Notes: a model not told the origin generated them from the sequence alone. A stretch of DNA of 64,000 bases from Yponomeuta sedellus (GCA_934045075.1 OW203730.1:6150785-6214784); one strand, 5' to 3'. Counted from the stretch's first letter, positions 44,477 through 56,349 are shown. Numbers and translations are program-made.

Positions 44477-44715
44477 TTAAAAAAACCTATTTAGAGGCTA
44501 AAAATTCCCCCATGCTGGGACTCGCACCCGCGACCTCTGGCTAACCGTGCCAACGCTCTCCCAATTGAGCTAATGGGCGACTTACCGGCATCAGTGACAT
44601 TTCTAACCTCTTTACAATACTCTCTGTGCTACGGCATGGGTGGAATTTTTAGCCTCTAAATAGGTTATTAAAATTGTCCTTAGCACGGGTTAGTGCATTA
44701 AAAAGAATATAATCA
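44477..44715. mobile_element. tRNA-Ile-like SINE, inverted composite
   Basis: A minus-oriented unit (44477-44635; tRNA-like part decayed) meets a plus-oriented tail (GGCATGGGTGGAATTTTTAG, 44634 onward) and the link segment (CCTTAGCACGGGTTAGTGCA). It is flanked by a perfect GGGGATGTATT at 44466-44476 and 44716-44726. Confidence 0.85.
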
Positions 44716-44726
44716 GGGGATGTATT

Positions 44727-47700
44727 AGCAAAGGGGAAGATTAAAAGCAGCCGGAACCGGCGTACGTGCATGCAACGACTTATGAACGTTGATGAAGCGA
44801 AGGTGATCTGTCAGGATCGTGGCAAGTAGCTGGTCTCTGCCTACCCTTCTGGGATAAAGGCGTGAGGTTCTGTATATAAATAATCTTTATTGTAGCAATA
44901 AGGCGTAGGCCATATGGAATGGACGCAAGACGAAGGTGCCGATAAGACGCGGCGTTCTTACAATCCGCAACTTGACTCGCATCAAATTTAACGCGATAAA
45001 TGAATATTTCCTGTAGTATTTATTTTAGGAACTGAAAAATATTTATTTTGCTTAGTAACTATGTAGGATGGCTGCAAAATTCGCAAATAAAAAAAATATT
45101 TACCGCTTTTAATTCGGAACGGTAAAAACGCTATCCACCATGTTGAAAGCATATTTCAGTTGTAAATAAACATCTGTCTGCCAGAACCTGTGGAAATTGA
45201 TTATTATAGGACTTACATCGAAGTGATCTTCACGTAAATACACCCGAGTTTCAGTCGATAAAGTATTGGGGTCTCTTTTGGCAAGTTTGAGCCAATTTTT
45301 TGTGTGTTTATATCACTGGGTACACGAATCCACAACTTCCCGGGGTTCTTTATTGACATGTTTTTGCATTCTCGAACAATGCAATAATGATAATTGTTAT
45401 ATTTTGCATGTAAACTCAATGAAATCATGGTTTCGTCGTTGTTTCATTATTTCACTATGCTCTCAAATCACTCACAGTTGTTGAATGTCAAACTTTGTTT
45501 ACAAGACTTCAGGTCTTCAAACCATAGACAAAAATGACTGACCGCCTTTTTGGCTGTTTAGCAAAGCAAAGTTTTAAAATATATTTTTTGGTTGCTTTTA
45601 GGTCCTCAAAAAATATACTAAAATAGTTTTTGGTCTAATGGAAGAGATATTTACCATTTAAGACTTACTTCCAAAGAGAGTTAAATAGCGGATTCACTTT
45701 CATACATCCTAAAGCGATAGAACGTTACCCACACAGATAAGACGGGGCGAGGACGTGTACTAAAGAGTTTGCTTATTAAGACAGGGACGTCGCGTCTTTT
45801 CCTCACCCCTGGCCCACGACCTTCCTGTGTGCACGCACTGATAATTAGCCTATGTAGATCAGTCGTACAGTAACCTTTTGACTCGTATGTCGCCGTGGCT
45901 AGACTTTACAACGTGTCGTATGAGTAACAATATTAAAAATAATGTAATAATATATAAGAGGGACATGCGCCGCTTTCAAAATTGGTATTTATCGTTATCT
46001 CCATTGCTATAATTTATTACTATTATTATTCAAATTTTTTATTGCGCAAATAATATCGTATGTGGTACAAAAGCGTACTTAATTCTGAGTAACATTTTCT
46101 TCTAGTCATGCTTACAATCGCATTGGCATAAAACCCAAGCGTTATGCGAAGAATTGGGCTTTTTCAGAATCAACTAATGTAGAAAAAGGTCATAGTGTTT
46201 TTTAATGATTCGCGATACTCATACACAGTCGGGAAACAAGGTAACTACGTTATATCGCGATTAACAAATAATCGCGATTAGACGCGTTTAATATATAACT
46301 AAAAAAAATACAATTCACGGTGTTTGTTATCGAACGCCTCCGAAATGGCTTCACCGAATTTTATGACTATTTTATGTTTGTAGGTCTGAGAATAGATCGT
46401 AGGTAATTAACATGGCCAAACAATGCTAACGGGGTAAACTAATAATGATATACCTATTATTCACTTAATTTTAAAATCTTAGAATATTTACAAAAAACAT
46501 ACTTTTACCAAAAAATATCCACTAAAAGTTTCATTGCAAAATTTATATTAAATATCTTTTTTTTTCCTTGATACCTGTCTGACATAAAGATAAGGAAATA
46601 ATTACAGCAAACGCTTCGCAAAATGATCTCCTGGAAAAACAAAGTCACACAAACTTGTACAATTCTAGTCTAAGTGTAATCCTAGACTTGAGCCAGTAAA
46701 GTGCATACAATTCCCCAGAGAAGTAATCAGGCTTCCACTGTTTGTCTAAAGCGGTTCTATCTAGACTTTACGCTATGTTATATTACTTCGGGAACTCTGG
46801 GGGCTTTTCATATTAATATCATGTTCTGTGTACACAGGGTCAAAGGGACGTCCAAACTATTAAAAACTTAACTTTTCGGTGGAAAAGTATATAATTCCAT
46901 GCAACAAAACTGAAAACATATTTTTCGGGATTCTAAACGTTCATAGCGTGACGTCATCTCAAATGTATACCCAAAGTGACGCTATTGCCTCCAAAAAAAT
47001 AACGATCGAACGGTCTATACATTTGTGAGATGAGCTGTTCACTATTATACATGTAAATAACCATTTTCTTACATATTATCGAATTCCACAAATGCAAAAC
47101 GGGGCAAGGTATTTCATAAATGAAGATGAGCAAAAAACTGGATAATTCATTCTACAACCCAAATACAAAACTCCCTTATAATTTTTTTTGGTTATCCAGG
47201 GAATAATCATCCAGAATTTTGGGCTTCTGCTTTATTATTTTGTGCAATAAAGTGTAACAAATAAAAAAAACAATGCCGAAATTAAAACATATTAACTCGC
47301 GATAAAACGTTAAAAGTCGCGCCATCTCGCTTGTTATCGCCACGTAAAGCAAGAGAATACGATTTTACCCATATCACTTTATCGCGCTCGGCCCGATACA
47401 CAGGACGTGCCGCCAAGGCTGGCTACTCTGCGACCTCTAAGCCAGCGGTCACACGGAGGCTTGGGACGGGGCGCGAAAAGGACATGTCATTAATCCAAAT
47501 ATCTTTTATTCAAAATGTACTGAAGGGATGGGACGTATTCCACACAGAAAGGACTTCTCTGTAGGATACGTCCTGTCGTTACAGTCTTTTAATCCTTACT
47601 TCTCCATTTTAACATTAGTAACAATATACTGGTAAAGTTTAACTTCTTAGTTGAAACATGCCATATTCCCATGTATGAAGTAACATGGGACACTATTTTA

Positions 47701-48700
47701 GATAACACGCTGCCAAATTTATAAACAAAGTTCATGAACTTGCAATAAAATATCTAGTTTTGCCATCAAATATCAATTTTGAGATTAGAATCTTGTTTAC
47801 TATATTGAACAAGTCATTTCATTCCATGTTTGTGCGAAACGCGATGCGTCTATCCCTCTCACGGTGTTTCGGCCAACAGTCATGTGAGGCGGAGTGTCAG
47901 GGCCGCTGCGCAAGACAGCAAAGGCTGTGTTCCGTTTTTTCTTAAATTTAAAACAAATATCGCTTCAAATAATTGTTTTCACAATGTTACGTGCTAAGTT
48001 GAAAGTATAAAATGTCAATTAGATAGACAAACTTTTGAGAAAAGAACAAGTGTTTTGAACTCGCAACTGAGCGAACTGAATTTATTGTCGAATTACAAGC
48101 CAAAAAGTAGATTTTAAGTAAGAAAAGTACATTTTACTTAAACAAGAAGACTGCGGCTTCTATATAAGACCAATAGACTACTTAGGCCATTTCCATAATG
48201 TATCTAGGGATTTTAATTAATATTTTGGTTCCTAGGTATATCTTTCTACATCTAGAGTCACGCAATATTTGACCGATGAAAGTATTCTCCCGCCCCCCGT
48301 ATCACATTCATTCTGTGTGGCCCCCGGCTATCACAGCCAAACTACGTTCAATACCCTCTAGATGAATAGAACATACAAACACAAACAATCGGCTCCAAAC
48401 CAACCCCAATTAGTGCCTGTAGTAACACAGTATCACCCTCCTCAAGTGCTTGCTTGCTTGCTCTTTTGAGGTAGAATCCGAATAGGATAGGGATTAGTTG
48501 CGTGATGTTTTTGAAAGGATTTGGAAGCTGGGGAGTCGAGTAAGTTTATTTGTATAGGCATAGGGGAATGGATGAACGAATTTGTACAGTCAGAACGTAA
48601 AGCCATTCATTTGTCGTTGAATAAACACAATTACATTATTGCGATGCAGAATTACACGTTATTTTACTATTGACAGTTAACTAGACTGTCTGAGTGTCCA
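44727..48700. other. Largely unassigned noncoding DNA
   Basis: No gene is supported over about 4 kb. Noted structures: TAATCTTTATTGTAGCAATA near 44882, resembling an antisense LINE tail; an inverted pair CATCTCAAATGTAT/ATACATTTGTGAGATG at 46952 and 47020; and a less AT-rich patch 47380-47480 without motif. A MITE-like segment at 47590-47815 is listed separately. Confidence 0.45.
47590..47815. mobile_element. Relative of the 13914 MITE
   Basis: It shares with 13914-14120, in order, CATATTCCCRT, ACACTATTTTAGATAA-like, AACAAAGTTCAT and AATCTTGTTTAC. The left terminus (ATCCTTACTTCTCCATTTTA) and right terminus (GTAAACAAGATT complement) are consistent with degenerate inverted ends. There is no ORF. 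Confidence 0.55.
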
Positions 48701-48701
48701 T

Positions 48702-48905
48702 CTTCTCTATAATATAAAAATTAATCGCTGAATGTGTTGGTAAGCGCAAATCTCGAGAGCAGCTGGACTGATTTAGCTATTTCTTTTTTTTAAATATTCC
48801 TTGAAGTACGAGGATGGTTCTTACGGAGAGAAAATAAAAAAAACAACGAATCGACTGTTAGGCGGTAAGAAGTTCGCTGGATCAGCTACTGTTACTATAA
48901 CTTAT
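48702..48905 (+). mobile_element. Helitron-like repeat
   Basis: ATCGCTGAATGTGTTGGTAA, GCGCAAATCTCGAGAGCAGC and CCTTGAAGTACGAGGATGGT run in the order typical of a widespread arthropod repeat, ending GAAGTTCGCTGGATCAGCTA. A shorter copy of its 3' half lies at 53728-53835, ending GTTCGTTAGGTCAGCTAGTT. Class by recognition only. Confidence 0.5.
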
Positions 48906-48927
48906 ACACCTATGATGATATTATGAC

Positions 48928-48990
48928 ATTATGCGATGCAGGAAGAGACCCGTGCCCCAGCAGTGGGGACATACAAGGGTTGATAACGAA
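48928..48990 (+). mobile_element. 5S-derived SINE, tail only
   Basis: GCGATGCAGGAAGAGACCCG, then CCCCAGCAGTGGGGACATAC and AAGGGTTGATAACG. Only the last 60 bp of the family is present, so the copy is severely 5'-truncated. Confidence 0.75.
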
Positions 48991-49104
48991 TACACCTATA
49001 TTAATGATGTAAATGTACCTTTTAAGATAGTCAGAATAGGGTAAAGAATGGCTGCTTCTTTCGTATTTCTAATATGTTAAAGCTATGTTTTTTATTTATT
49101 TATT

Positions 49105-49555
49105 AAAAAAAATATTTAAAAAAATAAAAAAACCCGACTGCAGTGATAAATCAACTGAAAGGGAAAAAATAAGATAATTTTATTTTCAAATGCTAATGTC
49201 GAATCAAAAGAGTTCATGCTGCTTTACTTGAGGGACCAAATAATATAACTTTATAAGCATTATTTGCTCAAACTGTTGCATTTATTATTTTATATAAAAT
49301 GATGCAGTCGGGACCCATTACTGTTTGTTTAAAGTCCTCTAATGGGTCCCGACTGCATCATTTTATATAAAATAATAAATGCAACAGTTTGAGCAAATAA
49401 TGCTTATAAAGTTATATTATTTGGTCCCTCAAGTAAAGCAGCATGAACTCTTTTGATTCGACATTAGCATTTGAAAATAAAATTATCTTATTTTTTCCCT
49501 TTCAGTTGATTTATCACTGCAGTCGGGTTTTTTTATTTTTTTTAATATTTTTTTT
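49105..49555. repeat. Giant palindrome, copy 1 (arms about 215 bp, 19-bp spacer)
   Basis: Left arm about 49105-49320, spacer 49321-49339 (CTGTTTGTTTAAAGTCCTC), right arm about 49340-49555. The arms are nearly perfect reverse complements. Each outer end holds CCCGACTGCAG/CTGCAGTCGGG and each inner end CAGTCGGGACCC/GGGTCCCGACTG, so each arm itself has inverted CCCGACTGCA ends. No ORF. A second copy lies at 54600-55050. Confidence 0.95.
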
Positions 49556-50099
49556 ATTTTTGACCTTTTAGTGACTCAGTAAAACGATAAAATTTAAAGG
49601 TCCATCTGTTCTGTTTGCATGCTTTAAATCGTTATATTATTTTATTTCCTAAATGAATTTTAGTTTATTGCTTTATTTTCTTTTGTTCGACAATGGACAT
49701 GTCTCGGCAAATCATAAATATTTTTACTGATATACTTGTTTGATATAGTCATAGGTACCACCTGCCTGCATTAAAAATTTATGTCGTACGATATTTTTTA
49801 GCTAGTATAATGAATATGGTCTAATGGTGTTAAACTATCTAGAATATTTGCGAAGGAAACGACAGATTTTTTTCTTTATTATCCTTACATAAATTGTCTG
49901 TTTTTTATGTAGCCTAAAAACGCTCCATTGCACCTAGTTATTTAATGTTAACGATTGTAGGTGGGGACTGGAATAGTCACGAATTATCTCTTCGACCTGA
50001 ACGGCGCTCAGCTTTCGACATCTCCAGAGTAGAATTCTTCGTGCTTGCATTGCTGGGCCCAGTCTTCGGTCTCGCTAATTACTTAGAATAAGGACTTGT

Positions 50100-50395
50100 A
50101 AATGGGAACATAAATGGTCTGAGCCTTCAGCCGCGGCCTGTACAAAGGCGCGACAGGTTTCCTCCTAACAGCAACTTTAAGTAACTGTCGCGGCCTTCGG
50201 CCGCGCTAATAGTCTCTCCATTTGGCATCAGCGTAAATAGAGCTCAGCATTTGGAATCGCCGTGGGAGTATTCCTCTAGCCCGCTTCACAGCCTTCGGCC
50301 GTGCCGCGTCCTGTATTAAGCTCGGCCTTCAACCTCGTCGCGGCAAGTTTCCTCGCACCCGCATGATGGGGCTCGGCCTACGGCCTGGCGTAGTT
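50100..50395. repeat. Recurring GGCCTTCGGCC palindromes
   Basis: Variants of CGGCCTTCGGCCG occur at about 50110, 50183, 50287, 50322 and 50373 within about 300 bp, in a locally GC-rich block. Their spacing is irregular (35-105 bp). CTCGGCC variants recur near 51302-51400. They may be a decayed tandem array. Confidence 0.6.
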
Positions 50396-51802
50396 ATTTA
50401 GAGTTGTGGCATGGGCGTGGAGACATACAAAATCTTGGTTTTCTGAATGCCAAAATATTACCGGTATTAAAATGAAACTATAACAAATTCATCTTGAGGT
50501 GGCCCCCTAAAGCATTGAAAAATTTTACTGAATATTTAGGTGTAGATAAGCTATCTTTGGTCTTACAAGTGAACAGGAAACCTAACACAAAATCATAATC
50601 TTATTTTCGGAGGAAACGAGATAAAATTCGTTAAGATGAATAGAGCTAAAATTTTTAAAATTTCATGGGTCCTACGATACGAGGTCACGGAGGATCCGTC
50701 TTCGGTTACCAGTGAGAGCGTTCAAATATTTTTTTATCATTTATTGTTTCTTCTTTGAACCCAGCTTGTCTGACTATGACCGCACCGGGGAAAAGGAGTT
50801 ACATGCTACACTTTATATATTTTGTTCAGTTAGTTTTGGTCTAAGTGTCAGTAGGAAATTAATATCAGTGTTAAGAAATTAATTATTTTTTCTCAAACAT
50901 GCTCGGAAATGTTTGTGTTATTAGTGTTATTACCATGAAATAAAGCCACAAAGTTTCTCTTTTATGGCTCCCGCCTCACTTTACTGGCCTAAGCCAGTAA
51001 AGTAAGTATGAAAATCCATTACCGTCCGCTGCTCTAACTTTTTAAATTTACTTACTAAAATTAAACTGACCAAGGAAAAATTACATACAGCCAACCACCT
51101 ACTAAGTTATGTAAGCATACTTGCAAGATTAAAAAAAAACAATCTATGGTATTTGTTATTGTGCGGTTAAACATGGTGCTCAAATATGTTAGTGTATTTA
51201 AAAAATAAAAAAGGCGGCAAACTAAACTATTATTTCTAATTACCTAGTAATTATTTCAATATTAATATTTCCTCGCATTGTTTGAGAAAAGCATTATACA
51301 ATCCTCGGCCGAAACAGGGATTGCAGGACTCGTTCTAGACGGCCTCGTCTACGACTCGGCCGTCTATCCCAAACTCGTCCAGCAATCCCTTACTTCTCGG
51401 CCTTTGCAGTAATGTATTATTACCCCCTATGAGGTTGATATTTCTTAAATTAATGAGATAAACGAATGGCGTAGAAAGAAATACGTCTAGTGGCTAAAAG
51501 TGGTACTGTAGGACAGGGTTTCAGCAGACAAGAAGAGAAACGTTGTTTCAGCACGACAGCACGTACTTAGGGATCTATTTATATAAAGCAATATGAAACT
51601 TACTAAGGATTACGGATTAGTAACTGTACTACTCGCACAACAGCGCAAAGCGAGGTATATTACCTACGTCACTAGTCGTGCCAATTATTAGTGGACAGTC
51701 AGTATTGGTCGAGGTGATTGGTCAAGTGCTCAAAACTATACAATTTTGTTTAATATTATGTAGGGCCTTCGGACAAAACCATACCGCAATTTGGAACACA
51801 AA

Positions 51803-52440
51803 CAGCGCCATCTGTGGTTGGGTAGAGGAACTAATGCTACAGTACTTTAATTACTTAGAAGTGAATATTATTTGGGTTGCGTTTGTTCTCTATTAATGCT
51901 GATTTTATGTTAATCAACGACACCCGCAAAATTCTCTTTTAAATACTTTGCACGTGTTAGGCGTAGTTAAACAAAATTATATTTTTTAATTAAATGAATG
52001 ATCTAGAAGGATCAAACCACTTTATAGGAATTATTTCTTTCCGCATTTGTACCGATTCTATAAATGGTTTATTTACATGTAGACCAAAGCCGAAATTATG
52101 TATACACATGTATTAGAATAAATAAAATATAGCAGCGCCATCAAGTGGCTAAAAGTGGTACTTTAATTGTTTAATTGTAAATGTTATTTTTTGTTCCGTT
52201 GGTTCTCTATTAATGATGATTTTATGTAACCTACGTCATCCGCAAAATTCTGTTTTAAATATTTCACACCTGTTAGGGGTAGTTCAATAAAATTAGTATT
52301 CGAATTCAATAAACGTAATATAACAGCGCCATCTAGTGGCTCCTAGCTGTACTTTAACGAATCTTCTTAACGAATTTTATTTTTCGTCACAGTTCTGATC
52401 GCATAATTATGATTTTATATAGCCTATGACACCCGCGCAA
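51803..52440. repeat. Three diverged units opening with CAGCGCCATC
   Basis: Units begin at 51803, 52133 and 52324. Shared order: CAGCGCCATC, a GTGGC or GTGGT box, TACTTTAA, a CTATTAATGMTGATTTTATG segment and ACACCCGCAAAATTC or ACACCCGCGCAA. The first unit carries about 140 extra bp. The same three units recur in copy 2 (56943, 57270 and 57460 region), so the triplication predates duplication of the element. Confidence 0.7.
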
Positions 52441-52587
52441 GGATGCCGAATCGAATGACACCTTGTTTAACAAAATCTGACCATTGGTTAAGGAGTTATG
52501 AGGGAACATAGAATCGGACATACTTACATACATACATACATACGCACTAAACACATTACCCTCCTTTTGGGCTTCGCTGCAGTCGGG

Positions 52588-53040
52588 TAAAAAAGTAAAC
52601 AGTTGTAGAATAAAGTTACAAGTCAGAAAAATCTTACGAGGCATTTTTACCATGGTCAGGCCAATCACCTGTCTACTCTTCCAACTTTCTACCAAGTAAA
52701 ATACGATTAAAATCAGTTAACGATTCGGTTTTGTTAGTTTTGAGCTACAAATAAGGTTTTTTGCTCATATCGTTCTTGTATTGTATTCAATAATACAACG
52801 AGTATTAAATTAAAGGTCATATCTGTAAATTGATAACCCTACGTGAGAGATGAGGGATTCACGACAGTTACCAAGGTTGGCCGAATCGTCAACTGATTTT
52901 AATCGTACTGTACATCAAAGTTACCAAACTTATTCATAAACCATCATGTTTTTATTAATTAAATATGTGTTGAACATGCTAACACTGGCAAGGCTACTTA
53001 TATAAGAAGCTCGAGTAGTCATCCTGGCACTATGTGCATA
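52588..53040. other. Noncoding
   Basis: AACGATTCGGTTTTG... near 52720 and GGCCGAATCGTCAACTGATT near 52880 include reverse-complementary words (CAGTTAACGATTCG/CGAATCGTCAACTG), giving an imperfect inverted pair around about 150 bp. No gene. Confidence 0.4.
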
Positions 53041-53044
53041 AAAA

Positions 53045-53430
53045 TATAATTTGTATGCTCAGGCGTCGTACTGTAGCAGTTTTTGGTATGCGGCGGCCAA
53101 GTTTTGGAACGATATTCCGCTCCCAGACCGTGAGTGCCGACAAGATATGCTTTTGAGCAGGGTATGTTTGCAGAGGTTTTCCCATCCTCTCCAAACTTAT
53201 TGTCGAAACAGACTTGGCCGCGTGATCGTATCACCATGACGGCTGAAGAAAAGAACGTAGAAAATATGAATGCTTTTAAAAAGAAATTATAACTCCAAGT
53301 CTTAAATAATATCTAAATTTGATATAACTTTAATGCACGCCATTTAATTTCAATCTAATTTTAGGTTGATTTTCTCGTTATTTATTGAACTGTAAGTTTT
53401 TCATGAGAAATAAATATCTTTGAACCCAAT
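53045..53430 (+). pseudogene. LINE ORF2 C-terminal fragment and 3' UTR
   Basis: SFWYAAAKFWNDIPLPDREC can be read at about 53072-53131. It matches the WN.LP..IR block near the end of many LINE ORF2 proteins (compare WNNIPPPIRYS at 43878). Then NAFKKKL can be read out of frame at about 53271. The 3' UTR runs to AATAAATATCTTTGAA (about 53409). The 5' part is missing. Confidence 0.65.
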
Positions 53431-53727
53431 GTGCATTGTGCATGCACTGACTAATGAATGTTGGTGAAAGTTAGGCTTAGCACGCAGTGGCGATTTTTTT
53501 CCGAAAAAATTTGTAAAATATGGAAAATGTATGCATCATATTATAATGTATGATATTATTCGCGATGCGTTTTAAACCTCAACCTACAAAACCTATCTCT
53601 GCCTATCCCTTCAGGGTGCAGGTTTAATTCTGTCTATCATTTTCAAAATTTAAGATTATGCCACCCATTTTTGAGATTTCCTTTATTTTTAGCATTACTT
53701 CTTTACATTTCAACTAGACCCGAAGTT

Positions 53728-53835
53728 TCTTTTTTTCAAAAATTCCTTGACGTACGAAGATGGTTCTTATGGAGGGAAAAATAATAAAAAAAAATCGACT
53801 GTTAGGCGGTACGAAGTTCGTTAGGTCAGCTAGTT
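53728..53835 (+). mobile_element. Helitron-like repeat, 3' half
   Basis: CCTTGACGTACGAAGATGGT, then GACTGTTAGGCGGTACGAAG and the GGTCAGCTAGTT terminus. It is collinear with the 3' half of the copy at 48702. Confidence 0.5.
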
Positions 53836-53879
53836 AATGATAAAAATGGAACTAAACCTAAAACATTCTAATTTAAATA

Positions 53880-54000
53880 AAATATTTGAGCCAGATCGCT
53901 GTCGGGCGGCAGAGTACCAAGAAGGCTGGCGGCATTGCCTCGCTGTATGGCTTATCCTTTGGCCAAAGTAAGCACCAGCCCTGGGGTCTATTACATACTA
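53880..54000. other. Unassigned less AT-rich patch
   Basis: TCGGGCGGCAGAGTACCAAG to GCACCAGCCCTGGGGTCTAT. I cannot assign it to a family; it may be a repeat scrap. Confidence 0.3.
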
Positions 54001-54070
54001 TTATTATTACATACCCGACTACATAAAATTAATTAAAGTTTTCTGTTTATACTATAAATAAAATAAATAA

Positions 54071-54302
54071 AACATACTATATATTAAGTATGGATGGATG
54101 GATGTTTGTTACTTTTTCACGTAAAAACTACTGAATGGGCTTAATGAAACTTTACAATTATACAGCTTATTCATCAGAATAACACATAAGCTACAATCAA
54201 TGAGGATATTATGTGCGCTGCTAAAACCTTTTGTACGCCACGCTAATATAAGCTATTCGAAATACTAATCTTGCGCAGACGAAGTCGCGGGCACCAGCTA
54301 GT
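54071..54302 (+). mobile_element. Helitron-like repeat with CTAGT end
   Basis: GGATGGATGGATGTTTGTTA, TTTCACGTAAAAACTACTGA and ACGCCACGCTAATATAAGC, ending GACGAAGTCGCGGGCACCAG then CTAGTT. It shares this order with 62668-63273. The CTAG terminus with a preceding GC-rich hairpin, and no terminal inverted repeats, fits Lep1-type non-autonomous Helitrons; this is inference. Confidence 0.6.
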
Positions 54303-54599
54303 TATAAATAAAACACACAGTTGAAGTTGTTCTAGTTTTATTATTATTTATAAAACGCTTTACCTCACAAATTACTTACGCCTGTGACTCCGTGTGCATA
54401 GAATGCCATTAAAATTTAACCTTGACATTTTGTATATCTTTTATAATAATAATAAACGCTGGAACGACTTCAATTGTTGCTTTATTTGTAGATTTGTAGA
54501 TTCGTAGTGTGATTTTATAATAAAACAGAAAAGCTAGATAAAAACGGATAAGCAGGTAATATAGTCAGATCTAGTCGAAGGGTAAAGTTGTAATGATAA

Positions 54600-55050
54600 A
54601 AAAAAATATTTAAAAAAATAAAAGAACCCGACTGCAGTGATAAATCAACTGAAAGGGAAAAAATAAGATAATTTTATTTTCAAATGCTAATGTCGAATCA
54701 GAAGAGTTCATGCTGCTTTACTTGAGGGACCAAATAATATAACTTTATAAGCATTATTTGCTCAAACTGTTGCATTTATTATTTTATATAAAATGATGCA
54801 GTCGGGACCCATTAGAGGACTTTAAACAAACAGTAATGGGTCCCGACTGCAACATTTTATATAAAATAATAAATGCAACAGTTTGAGCAAATAATGCTTA
54901 TAAAGTTATATTATTTGGTCCCTCAAGTAAAGCAGCATGAACTCTTCTGATTCGACATTAGCATTTGAAAATAAAATTATCTTATTTTTTCCCTTTCAGT
55001 TGATTTATCACTGCAGTCGGGTTCTTTTATTTTTTTAAATATTTTTTTTA
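54600..55050. repeat. Giant palindrome, copy 2, spacer inverted
   Basis: Left arm to 54814, spacer 54815-54833 (GAGGACTTTAAACAAACAG), right arm from 54834. The spacer is the exact reverse complement of the copy 1 spacer, while flanking sequence on both sides keeps the same orientation. Copy-specific bases occur in both arms (G at 54701 and C at 54947, where copy 1 has A and T). One arm difference is visible (ATGCAG in the left arm against GCAACA in the right arm, near 54850). Confidence 0.95.
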
Positions 55051-55356
55051 TTTTTGACCTTTTAGTGACTCAGTAAAACGATAAAATTTAAAGGTCCATC
55101 TGTTCTGTTTACATGCTTTAAATCGTTATATTATTTTATTTCCTAAACGAATTTTAGTTTATTGCTTTATTTTCTTTTGTTCGACAATGGACATGTCTCG
55201 GCAAATCATAAATATTTTTGCTGATATAGTCATAGATATAGTCATAGGTACCACCTGCCTGCATTAAAAATGTATGTCGTACGATATTTTTTAGCTAGTA
55301 TAATGAATATGGTCTAATGGTATTAAACCATCTAGAATATTTGCAAAGTAAACGAC

Positions 55357-55853
55357 TAGGAGTGGGTCGTTGTCCGATTTTTCGACGACGAAACGCAACC
55401 GTTTTTTCTAGATCGAAAACAGGTCCTCGAAACGGTCCTCGTTCGCAACTGGTTTCATTGTATGCGAACGAGCAAGGCGCAGAGGATGGTCAAACGAGTG
55501 CGAACGAGACGAAATCACGAAACTTCGGAAAAAATAAGTTGTTTTACACGATATTCGACTGTATACTCATAGACATAAAGATTACTTTATTGTATCACAG
55601 ACCAAAACGAACGGAACGAGCAAGGAGCCGACGACGACGTCGCAATGATCTCATTACGTTCTAGGCTCTATTAATATAGCACTAAAGGACATATCCGCGT
55701 CAAACAATCTAAGGACTGGTCTCGCGACGAACAAACGCTGGCACTGCTTTAGGGTCGCTGGCACTGCTTTAGAATGAAACGTAAAACGGTCCTATCGTCG
55801 CGGAACACAAAACGGTCTTATAAAACGGTTCGTCTTTGCAACGATCACGCCTA
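55357..55853 (+). mobile_element. 497-bp MITE A
   Basis: Ends TAGGAGTGGGTCGTTG and, in reverse complement, TAGGCGTGATCGTTG: inverted termini of about 16 bp with few mismatches. No transposase ORF. It is internally rich in ACGGTCCT and GAACGAG words. Left flank TAAACGAC (55349-55356), right flank GACTCGAC (55854-55861); these do not match each other, but each matches a flank of MITE B. An 8-bp duplication fits the hAT or P superfamilies. Confidence 0.85.
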
Positions 55854-55861
55854 GACTCGAC

Positions 55862-56271
55862 TCCGGAAGGTGACCCGGACAGCCCGATTTTACCTAGGCC
55901 GCCTATCATCCATGATGGGCCGGCATAGTAGGATGTCAGCTAGGAACAAGCGAACGCTCTATAAGGTTTGCATTCGTCCCGTGATGACTTACGCGGCACC
56001 CGTCTTCGCTCTCGCGTCCCCCTCAGTCCTGTACGGACTGCAGAGGGTACAGAACATTTTTATCCGTAGGGCACTGAACGCTCACTGGTGCGTCAGGAAC
56101 GCAGACCTACATCGGGACATGGAAATTCCAACCATGCAGCAATTCATTAGGTCCCTCTCGGAGACGTTCTTCAGCACTGCTGAAGAAAGAAAGCTGAGCG
56201 CCGTTCAGGTCGAAGAGATAATTCGTGACTATTCCAGTCCCCACCTACAATCGTTAACATTAAATAACTAG
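55862..56271 (+). pseudogene. Jockey RT fragment fused to element sequence
   Basis: Positions 55862-56188 match 5582-5908 with about eight substitutions. They encode RTARFYLGRLSSMMGRHSRM to SETFFSTAEE, the region C-terminal to the RT palm. At 56189 the frame runs into the complement of copy 1 positions 50022-49864, giving a chimeric 30-residue end (RKLSAVQVEEIIRDY and on). The whole is an open frame (55870-56271), but neither 5' nor 3' LINE end is present, so it was captured as an internal piece. Confidence 0.85.
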
Positions 56272-56349
56272 GTGCAGTGGAGCGTTTTTAGGCTATATAA
56301 AAAACAGACAATTTATGTAAGGATAATAAAGAAAAAAATCTGTCGTTTC

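Larger units (their letters stand above)
49133..52587. mobile_element. Composite DNA element, copy 1 (empty-site copy)
   Basis: It is bounded by CCCGACTGCAG (49133-49143) and CTGCAGTCGGG (52577-52587). Left block 49133-49863 and right block about 51721-52587 match copy 2 (54627-55356 and 56847-57728) closely. The middle (50023-51720) is unique to this copy and includes a run of CGGCCTTCGGCCG-like palindromes (50110-50390). No transposase was found, so the element is non-autonomous and its superfamily is unknown. GAAACGAC (49856-49863) and GTCAAGTG (51721-51728) correspond to the occupied MITE target sites of copy 2. Confidence 0.75.
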
